Source: Anas platyrhynchos (lineage: Eukaryota > Chordata > Aves > Anseriformes > Anatidae). Taken from it: a stretch of DNA of 64,000 bases. Where the stretch lies: the NCBI RefSeq assembly GCF_047663525.1, contig NC_092588.1:108085001-108149000 (forward strand). Reading direction: 5' to 3'. The position numbers and the translations under genes are program-made. The notes beneath the pieces were generated by a model. It made no database searches and was not told the DNA's origin. It saw only the letters and a list, made by a program, of their open reading frames with translations. Below are positions 26,995 to 36,997 of this stretch, in pieces. The stretch's first letter is position 1, and every line of letters starts with the position of its first letter.

Positions 26995-29900
26995 GCAAAT
27001 TGTCTTTGCTTTTACATGCCACTTAGGAATTTAGGGGTGCTGGTAGCACAGAGAGAAGAGGCTGGAGTTTGAAACAGCAGCCTTTTAAAGCTGCCACTTC
27101 CTTTCCAAGCCTTCCTTGCTCTCCAGGCTCTCAGCTACCAGGCCTGTGTCCTTGCTGTCCTCTTAAACTGATTCCCCCAAAGTCACAGGAGGTAAGGAAT
27201 GTAGGGCATGGGGAGAGGGGTGTTATTTCCAGCAGTTATGTCCCACCTGTGCAGCTGGGGGAGCCAATGGTAGGTGTGACTGTGTCATTTTATCAATTCA
27301 TTTTTCTTTGCCAAGGATAACCAATATGTAAAATCACACCATAGTTTGTTTGTTTTTTCCAGTAAAGACCCTGAAGTTTCCTGCTCACCTACAAATATGA
27401 GAGGTGGCACTTGCCACAGGGATCCATGAGCTAAAAGCTTTTCTCTCAATAAAAGCAGAGCTGTCACTTTTGGGCTAGTGAAACCTTGGGGCCCCACCAC
27501 TACTGCTGATCTCCAACACTGACGTGATGAGATTTGAGAGAAGCATCTTTTCTCCTTCACCTCCAGAAACAGGTGTCCATGGAGCCCATTTATCGGAGCT
27601 CTGCAGTGCCTTCACTACTAGCCTGGCAATCGATAACCATTTCCTTGCTCTCATCAGTGTGTCACCTTCAGCTCAGACCTGATGATACAGGTAGCAGCTG
27701 ATAAAAGTTAATATCCAGATGGATGATATGTATTGAAAACACAATTTCATATTGTTACTTTCATATAATGTGACTGATTTTTTTGTGTCTGAGCTCCAAA
27801 GTGCTGCAACAAAGATTCAGTTTTGCTACATAATCTTCTTATTTGTTTTCTAAATCTTTCATTCAGATTTATGCAGATGTTCAGTCTGCAGCTATGCAAA
27901 ATTTCAGATGCTTGTAGACATACAAAACATGCTCACAAGTGTTTACATAAGCAAAATCCCCTAGCAATGCTGACTTAAAAACCTGTGCTGAGTGTCCCTG
28001 CTTCATCTCTGCATAGTCGGCTGATTAGCATTTGGTTTTTAACTTACCTCTTCAAAGTACAGTAAGTGTACAGCTTGAGTCTTCTTAAGCACTTAGGAAT
28101 GTACACACAGTAGCTGAAATGGAAGCTTAGATGTCATAGCATGGTTCCCATCTGTCCTTGAGCCTGCGTAAAAAGAAAGTGCTGATACACACTGCTGTGC
28201 TCTGAAAAATGCTCCTGGGTCCTACTGGCATACATTGCTCCGTTTCGACCACTACTGTATATAAAAGCCCCTTGGAGCAAAGACATCCTTTTTATTTTTG
28301 TGTAGTACTTAGCATCGTAATGTCCTGGTTTGTGGCTAGGACCCTGAGATGCAATGGGAATAGAAAAAATGTCATAATAAAGGCACTTGGAAAATTCTGC
28401 TCTGCTGGCTTTCTCTTGCTGGAATTTGGCTTTGCTCTTAATGAGGTCATGTGAAAGAAGCATTTATTTATTTATTCATTATTTTTGCATATGTACAAAA
28501 GGGTTCTGGAAGTGCACCCTCAGCACCTTTTACACAGCTACAAATTATCTTTATAAAAATAACACTCCACCAAAGTGCAGAGCAACCACTCAAAATAAGT
28601 AGTTAAAAATACATTTGGCAAATGAAAAGCTGGAATCACATTGCTATATCAGTGAGATTTCGTCCCTATCACAGTCCTCCCTAGGGAAAAATGAGGGTCT
28701 TTACACTGAACCCATAAAATCAGCAGGGACTGATTTCTAAAAGAGCTAAATCAGCTTTTAGACTGTGAGACATTGATGAATTCCAGGGCCTGAAGGCCAA
28801 CCTAAACTCTATGCAAGAATCTGGGATTTCAGGTGACTTTCTTGGCACTGCAAAGAGAGGTGTGTGAGACAACGATTGTGAGACATGGCTATCCTGGGTT
28901 CCTATCAATCAATGAACTACATCTGTTCTTCCAGCTATTTGTGTCTCCACTATTATATCAAAATAAGAGAACCAGACTCACACTGGATATGAAATATTTG
29001 ATCATTTTCCCATCAACAGCTCTGGAAGAAAGTAGAGACAACAAAAAGTATTGGTTCATTAGTAGGTTAGGGTCTCTCCTAGGATAGAAATGATAGCCAT
29101 CTGTTCCTGTTGCATCTCAAAATGTTTTTTTGTTTATTGTTTTTTTCTTTTTTTTTTTCTTTTCTTGTTTTAATGATAAGAAAAATCCAAATACTTTATA
29201 GAAGTAGTTCTGCTGAAAGTTTTAAAATAACTTCTGTGTGATGTTTTTTTGTGAACCCAGCATTGCAGTCTGGAAAGATGTAATGGCTTAGTCATGCAGG
29301 CAGATTAGTTTTGTTTGGCATTGCAAATTGAGTTATGTTCTTTAGGAGGGGTGTTCAGTTTATTTTGGTTTAGCTTTAAGTATAAAATATCTTTTTACCT
29401 TTTTTTTTTTTTTTTTCTTTTAAATGCATCCATATCTGTCTCACTTTGTGGTGTGATTCACCAGATGTCGTAAGCTACATCAGGATGCACTCAGCCTGGA
29501 TTTCAGAGACGATGCTCAGCAGGACAACCCAGGCAGAGCTATTACTGATGCTGGTGGCTCCACTGCATCCTTTCAAGGTTGTGGATATCAGCAGTGATGG
29601 TATGAGAGGTATGGTCATGGGAGTTATGGCAATGGGAGCTGGGAGCACTTGACAGGTCCGAAATTCCCACACCTGGAACCTGCTCCAGTAGTGAATCAGT
29701 GCTCAGAAATGGAATAGGGTCCCATTTAAATGGTAAGAAGCTGAAGGAACTCAGACAGGGTTTAAAAGATTTAATGTCTGGGCTTGACATTCCTCCAGGA
29801 GAAAAATATATATAGCAAAAAAAATAAATAAAAATCAAACTTTTTTAGCCATACACAATAACCCTAACAGTGGGCTGACTTAAGCATATAATGAGTTTGT

Positions 29901-30591
29901 ACTTGGCCTAGTGAACTCCGGGGATTTGTACTTATTGATAAAAATATCAAAACATCAAAAAAGAAGTCATTCACTATGATGTGGGGGCTCTACATCTGTA
30001 ATATGGGGATAATAATTATATTGCCCTTTCTCACAGTGATGCCAAAAAGAGCATTCAAGCATTCATTAATTTTTAGTAGCTTATGTGGAATATATATCTA
30101 CATAGTGCTTTCTATGAAAAGACATAAAATGGAAGTCTTCAGTGTGTATAAACTAATAAAAAACTCTTTTCCAAAAACCCAAGCATTTCTCCTCATCTTA
30201 TGGTCAAGTCACAACTGAAATAATTTAATCTCCTCAAATTCAGTATGCGATTTCATTCAGGCACACTGGCAGCATTTCACATTGATTAGGTGCTCGTTTC
30301 AGCAGCTGCACCTTAAAAGAACATATTACTGTACAGACCACTTTTACCAGATTTGTAAAAATTGACAAGCTTGAGCCTTTCAGCAACAACGTGGGTATTC
30401 TGTACGGTTTCTTCTGGTTCTAAACAAGGAATTATCTGCTGACAAGCAATTAGCTTTCTGCTATTATTAAAATTATTTAAAGGCATTCCTTCCATCTGTT
30501 ACAATGTGTAGTTTCCTTAAACACAATAAAAAATGACACTTAAAGAACAATGTGGGCGAGAAAGGTTTCTACACAAACATGACCTACCTGG

Positions 30592-30650
30592 AAAACAAAA
30601 CAAAACAAACTAGACACACAGAAATGTTTTGTTTTGTTTTGTTTTGTTTT
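30592..30650. repeat. Inverted AAAAC / GTTTT pentanucleotide repeats
   Basis: An AAAAC array (30592-30610) is followed after about 15 bases by a GTTTT array (30626-30650). The two arms are complementary and could fold into an AT-rich hairpin. A further AAAAC-rich tract lies at 31209-31234. Confidence 0.7.
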
Positions 30651-32831
30651 AATATATTGCCAAGAATGAGGTGCCTTTCACAGATAATTATGTCCTCAAA
30701 AGGATCTTACTGATGCAAAATCTTTTTATGGACTGCTTTCTTCCATCTGGAAGTTTTAAGAAATGCTTTAAGGTAGACCATTGTTCTTTAGCAAAAGAAA
30801 ACCTGTTACTTTCTTCTTCCAACCACAGTATGTGTTAATAATAACTATGCAGATGTACTGAAGACATCACCAGAACTAACTTGGCCAACTTACTGTTTGT
30901 ATGGATTATTACACAAAAGAGAAGCCCTTAACCTCTCTATTTGCAGAGTTTGCATTATTTCACAGAGGGAAAAAATAATTGTTTAGCTAAAAAGAGGATA
31001 ATTATATCATTATATTTCAGATTAATAATATCCTCAAAGAATCCACTATCAACCACAGAGCCTTGGCCCAGAGCCGGCCTCTAGTCTAGATGTACTGAAG
31101 CATCTGCAACTGGTGGAGGCTGTTAACAGGCAGGTCAGAGCTAAGTTAAGGCAAGCAATTTCCTAAACTGCAAATACGGTCAAAGATACTCATTGCTGCC
31201 AGGAGGAAAAACAAAACACAACAAAACAAAACAAGACCAAAAAAAATACCAACAACACAGGAGTTATGGGAAAGGAAACATGGTTGTTTATTTTCCCTGA
31301 TGTACTTTTTTGTAAACAAGATTGTACCTTGAGTTTTCTCCTGATTCATATTGGTTTTCCTTCCTGTCACAACAACCTTACAAATCTTTGAACGCTGATT
31401 AACATCGTCAGAGAACAAGGGTGTTATCCACAATGTCAGATATCCCTGCAACTCAGATTCTGCTGACAGCTCCTTGGGACTTTGGCATCTTTGTCTTCAG
31501 GTATACACATTATTTTCAGGTTTTAGCATCTTCAGTCTTTGCCGGGAGGGGGGGGGGGGTGAATAAACAAAGAGGGGTAAACGTTAAGCTTGTATTAAAC
31601 CTATACGAGATCAAATTCAGCCCAACAGACTGCAAACACCCGATAGAAGATAACTCTAAGAGGGGGACGTCTGGAAAGAAACAAAGGTGAAAAAAAAAAA
31701 CCAACACTCTAGTGACATTGAAAGCCCATTTTGAAAGCAAACAGAGCCTGGGCTATTTTCACATGAAGTATATGCTAGGAGACAGATAAATGATGCTGCA
31801 CAACAGTTTATGTATTCATTGCTGAAAGCATGCCACAGTTTTGCTGTGCTCCCCAAAGCTGAGTTTCTGGCTGAAACTGAGATGCTTGCTGTTACTAGTT
31901 TCACAAATACGTTTGCTATAAACATATGAATAATAGTTAGCACCATGTTTATACCATTATTACCTCTTAACTTCACACTTCTTTACTGGCCAAAACTAAT
32001 TCTAGTTGTTTATTTCTTACCCAAACACTCTAACTTAAGAACACACCATATCAATGTTTTCCTCGCCAACCAACAAATAAGCCCATTAAAATCCTGCTGG
32101 ATAAGACAATGATTTCTACATTTGAACTTATTGCTCAACTCACTTGTGTGAAACAAATGTTGTAGACCTAAATATGCTGTGCTTGCACTGCAGCATCAGC
32201 CAAAGGGGAGGAAACAGGTTTTTGCAGAGGTAGGACAGACCACTTTAAACCTGCTCTTCTGAGCTGCTGTGGGAAATAGCAACCTTAACTTTGTAGGGGT
32301 GATGGAATGGGAGCGGTAACAGTGAGATGTGAGATGTTGCCAGCCAGCTCAAGAATCCAGCTATGGAGTCCAGATTTGGAACAGATAATACTTGGAAGAC
32401 ATCTGGTTCAGCATTTGTTCTGTGTTGGATCCTGTAGTCAACCCAATCTATCACAGAATTAGGTGGAAGTGTTGTCTTGTTAAAAGGTTTGAGGATTTAG
32501 CTGGCAAAATCTGTGGTTCTTTCAAGGATGATACAGATTCTTTTCCCTCTTGTAGAGTTTTGTTGTTGTTTGGTTGTTTTGTTGTGCTTTTTTTTTTTCT
32601 TTCTTTTTTTGTCTTTGTTTGTTTGTTTGAGCATGGAAAACACTGAAAGAAAACAAAAAGACACAGCATACCGTGCTTACTATATAATTTCAGATAATTC
32701 ATTATTACTGCAGGAATGAAGACTTGGAAATTTGCTCTTCTCCATTGTCTGTATTGCATTTATACCTGTTTAAAGTAAGGCAGCTAGCTCTTGAATCAGA
32801 GTGTTTAAATTTCACACCGTCAGAAAGTGTC

Positions 32832-33350
32832 ATGTCCAAAAGGCTGGTTGTTTTTTCTCCAGCTATAACAGCAAAGAAAGCTGACAAAACACACGTTTCT
32901 GTGCTGATATGTGACACCTGCTTTGTACAGGCAAAGGAGAGATGCAAGGCAGAGGAAAATCAAGCTTTCAGGCTTTTTGGTAGAGAGCATGGCAAGAGGT
33001 TTGACCCTGAGTTATCCTGGGGCCAGGAAGAGACTGAGCATCACTGTACAGGTAAGGCTGTTCCAAAGACCACAGCCTCCTTCTACAACGCTCTTGACAG
33101 AGCCCCAAAGTCATCTCTGAACTTCCTTCACCTCTCCTCCATGGCCCCACTGAAGGAACACACAGTGGAAACGACACTTCATCTCCTCCATGTCTGCAAT
33201 AGCTTCACCATTGCAATTTGGATGGCTCTAGTCCAAAGAACCGCGGGAGAGGATGTCACGGAGAAAGTGGCTGAGGACTGGTGCAGGGCTTCCCTAGGAG
33301 TGCATCTAATTTCATCGTTTTGTTTGGATTTTTTTTTTTTCTGTGCATGA
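32832..33350 (+). other. Unassigned 172-codon open frame
   Basis: Longest ATG-started frame in the window that does not belong to a recognised gene. I recognise no domain; the last residues are a low-complexity Phe run caused by a T tract. A near-perfect splice donor, CAGGTAAGG, begins at 33049, and an acceptor-like CAG ends at about 32930, so part of this could be an exon of an unannotated transcript. It could equally be a chance open frame. No homology is claimed. Confidence 0.15.
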
Positions 33351-33389
33351 AGCTCCCTCAGACATGCCCCTTATCACAAAGGAAGGCTC

Positions 33390-33638
33390 TGCATAATTAA
33401 TTCTCTATATAATGGCCCCGCTCCATAATTAATTTATTCATTCGCTTGCTGTATAACTGTTTCTCTACTTAACTGACTCACTTTGGTAATAGTTCTCTGT
33501 ATAATTGATTCATACTGCTGTTGATTCTCCCCATTTTTATTTAATACCAGAAATGATTTGCTGTATAACTGCTTCATTGCTTAACTCATTATCTGTACAA
33601 TTGCTTGGTATCATAATTGATTCACTGCTTAAGTGTCT
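33390..33638. repeat. Decayed tandem array of TATAATTGATTCACT-like units
   Basis: About 250 bases made largely of variants of a 15-19 bp unit such as TATAACTGTTTCTCT, TATAATTGATTCAT, TATAACTGCTTCATT and CATAATTGATTCACT, alternating with CTTAACTGACTCAC-like variants. The units are too diverged and irregular for a recent microsatellite; it looks like an old minisatellite. It matches no repeat family I know. Confidence 0.6.
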
Positions 33639-34640
33639 CACAGGATAATGAACAGCAAGTAACAGCCATCCACTTTTCACCTCCATTTCCCTTCCCTACC
33701 ATAGCGGCTGCCTCCCTTCACACGGCAGCCCAAGCTGTCCTGACACCCATTTTACCCCCCCCAGCCCACTTCAAAATGTCACTGCTATCACCAGTCTTAT
33801 TCTGATGACCACAGCCCCCTTCAGCATCCTTCCCCTTCCCCTCCCAGCAGCATCACACACAGATTCAGCTCCGTCTCTCTCATGTACCCACAATTTGGTC
33901 TCATTCCAGTTTTAAACCTTCACACTCATCCCTTTTGTCCATCTTTCACCAGTCTACTCCTCTCCCATCCAGTTGCTTGGAAATTATATTCTGGTCCAAA
34001 AGGTCCTGCCTTGATTTAGACAAAGGTGGTGAGTGCATCAATATCTGGTACACAAGGTCATTTGTAGGTTGGGAGGAGGGGATATTGGCCCAAACCAATC
34101 CCCATTGTAAGGCACTTGGTTCTGATAGCTTTCAACACAGATTGCATTTGTCTGCTCGTTCTGCAGGTACAGCACGCCTGATGTGAACACAGCAAGATTT
34201 AATATTCTAATATAAATGCGATTTCTTATTGCTGCCTACTATAGCACCTGAACACATATTATACCTGCTTCTTCCAAGAAATGAGAAATTACGGCGGGGT
34301 TATTTCTGACAATTGGCAGAGCTTCCACACAGCGACACTCTGCAGGGTTTCTGCAAGGAGCTCCGTGCACGACCCCGATTTAAGACCCCCAAAGTGGCTG
34401 TTTAGCAACTTACGGGTTCGGGTCAATTGTTTTAAACCGTGGCAGGGTCCTACGACTTTGAATTGGAGTGGCACCGAGAGTCAGCACTATTAGCAGTTAC
34501 TGCCATCTATGGGCAGGATCATCTTAGCATTATTCCTCTTGGGAAGTGTTATTGTTTCTTCGTTATAAATAATATACCTGTTCTCATACATAAACAGATG
34601 TAACATGAGAAATCACACTCTCGTCATTGATTTCTCTGCT

Positions 34641-34673
<33 letters not shown>

Positions 34674-36589
34674 TGTGCAAGGACTTCACTAACATATCCA
34701 CTGAAAAGAATGGGAAAAGATTTTTTAACACTTAAAATGATGACCTGCCCCAGGCTGGGAAAACAATGCCATCGCTTTTTTTTTTCCTTCCTCACTATGT
34801 TGGGTGCCTCCTTGTCTTTAAAGCCATTGGGACAAACTCATCCCTGATCTATGAGCACTGAAATTACCCCAACTGCACATTTACATTTGCATATTAATTT
34901 GAATGATGTTACAGCTATTTTTTCTTTTAATTACTTCAAAATGGGAAAGCTTTCATACACCAGTGATTCTCTCTTTTCTAGCCTGGGAGTTTTTAGCTTT
35001 TCCCATTTAGAATTAAGAGCTGTTCAGGGCATTCATCACCCCTGACAGCTGTTAATCCCCCTCAACTCTGCAGAGGCACTGCGTTAAAATATTTGGAGTA
35101 AGTAACAGGACCATTCAATTCTATTTTGGATTGCACCTGTGCTCCTTTCAGCTCATTAGTCTTTCTATGACAGTGGCTAGTACCACACGCTTGAAGGGGA
35201 AAGTGAAAAACCTCCACAATGGAAAATTAATGCAAGGGAACAGGAGCTAGTCCCTTGCAATTGTAGGTAACTACATCGTAAAATCCTTTTCATAAGCCAG
35301 CCACATCCATATGAAAACTGATTTCAGTTTTTGTTCTCTCCTGATTCTTGTTGGGAAGCTTTTCACAAGGACAGTTTTGTTGAGTAAAATCCTTTTAATT
35401 TCTAATCTACGGTTATTCATGGCCACTTTATACCATATGTTCCTTTATCAGTAACATTCTTCTGCATAAGCAGTGTTTTTTGTTGGTTTGTTTGTTTTTT
35501 CCTTTCTCTGCCTATTTTTACACTCCTGTTCTGTTTACAGATAGAAACAAGATCCCCTTGCCAGTCTCTTTTCAACCTCCTGTGACAGCAAAGTCCCTTC
35601 GCTCCTCTTAACGCTCCTGTTGACACGAGGTGATCACTGTGAATATGCACTCATCCTTCCTGTACTGCAGTGACTAGTGCTGTCATTTGAAATGCAGCTA
35701 TACTGGAGGGGCAATAACACTACTGAAAATACCATGCTTGTTATATCCTAGGGTTGCCTTTGCTTTCTTTGCAGCCGTCGCTGAAGTTGGAAATACCTCA
35801 CAGAGTTCGTTTCACCCTCCCCTCTAATTTTCACGTGAACAGCTCCCACAGCACAGCAGATATCATTATTAGTCATTATTTTGTACTTAGCATTACTTTG
35901 CCATTTCCACCATGCCGCTTTTAAAAATAATTCCTTCTTTGCCGATTCCATTGTTGTGACCTAGGAGGGGGTTGTAACTCCATGGATTAGTGAACACTGC
36001 ATGCCTGCGAGGGTCAACATTTTGGGATCCTGAGCGTGCAACCTTCTGCACATCTTTCATTTGTAGCCTCTAAGGAGGAGGTAACGACTTCCACGGGACA
36101 ACACTGAGGAGGCCAAAATGGGGAAAATTGTCCAAGCTGATTCCTGACATGAAGAGAAAAGGTTGCCTGCTCTGGGAGACCTCCGTAGGCAGCGGCTATG
36201 ACTTTGCTCCCCTTAGAGAAGGTGAAGATGGGCACCAGCACGGACTTGACCCTGGATGAGCTGGCTGAAGGAGGTCATCTAGACAACTAGGAGGTCATCT
36301 AGACAAGACCAAGACAACCGCTTGCACTCATACATGCCAGGAATTACTGCCAGGCTAACGCCAGGCCCCGGGCACGCAGCATCCACGCAGAGGCAATGCC
36401 CATTAGGCAAGTTTCTGCTGTGTGCTGCGGGGGTTCAGCTGTCCTCACAAAGACACACACCAACGATTTGATCCGTGTATCGATTTATTGCAATCACTGA
36501 TTTGGGGATGAGGAAGCAAAGGTGCTGGAAAGTAAGCTCCCTGTGAGGGAAGTGCTGCTTGAGGAGGGACGGTGCTCGGAGCACACTTC
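33639..36589. other. Intergenic, upstream of the MCUR1 promoter
   Basis: No gene recognised. It contains a C-rich pyrimidine stretch (about 33690-33850), a CpG-richer patch (34290-34490), a purine run of AAAAG units (34640-34672), and a 20-bp tandem duplication at 36271-36306. Confidence 0.5.
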
Positions 36590-36660
36590 CTCTCATCTTA
36601 GCTCTCTGTAAATATCAAGTACATTTCCTTTAAAAGCAGAACATGCACAAAACAAGTGAT

Positions 36661-36684
36661 GTCTGTCTGTCTGTCTGTCTGTCT
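36661..36684. repeat. (GTCT)6 microsatellite
   Basis: Six exact GTCT units at the upstream edge of the CpG-rich promoter, continuing into CTGTCC. A tetranucleotide repeat this close to a promoter may be polymorphic. Confidence 0.9.
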
Positions 36685-36842
36685 CTGTCCGTCCCCACCA
36701 CCCCCAAACTCCCGCCGGAGCCGCCCGCCCGCTTCGCTTTCCCCTCCACCACCGCGCCGCCAACCACAAAGCCAACCCCCGGATGCGGAAGCGGGCGGCG
36801 GGCCGTGGCGGAAGGGTAGGCGGCGGGGCAGGGAGCCCAGCC

Positions 36843-36857
36843 ATGGCTTTCCGGTAG
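36843..36857 (+). promoter_or_regulatory. MCUR1: Upstream ORF of 4 codons before MCUR1
   Basis: ATG GCT TTC CGG TAG with G at -3 and G at +4, a strong initiation context. It ends 40 bases before the main start. If the transcript begins upstream of 36843, this mini-ORF would be translated first and could lower or condition MCUR1 translation by reinitiation. Confidence 0.45.
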
Positions 36858-36897
36858 CGGCGGCTTCCCCTCCTCCCTCCGGTCGGCACCGGGAGCC

Positions 36898-36997
36898 ATG
36901 GCCCGGGCCCCGGCGGCCGTGAGCGGCGGGAGGCGGGCGCTGCTGGTGCTGCGGCCTCGAGGCGCCCTCCCGCACCGTGCCGCCGCCGCCGCGTCAC
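36898..36997 (+). CDS. MCUR1: MCUR1 coding exon 1
   Basis: 100 coding bases, residues 1-33 plus the first base of Arg34; Ala- and Arg-rich presequence. Donor CAC|GTGAGC, phase 1. The donor lies inside the palindrome TCACGTGA (36994-37001). Confidence 0.85.

Larger units (their letters stand above)
26995..33389. other. Intergenic, unassigned
   Basis: No recognised gene. It contains T/A-rich slippage tracts (29126-29172, 29400-29417), a pentanucleotide inverted pair (30592-30650), a G12 run (31548-31559), GTTT-rich DNA at 32560-32630, and the unassigned open frame at 32832-33350 listed separately. Confidence 0.5.
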
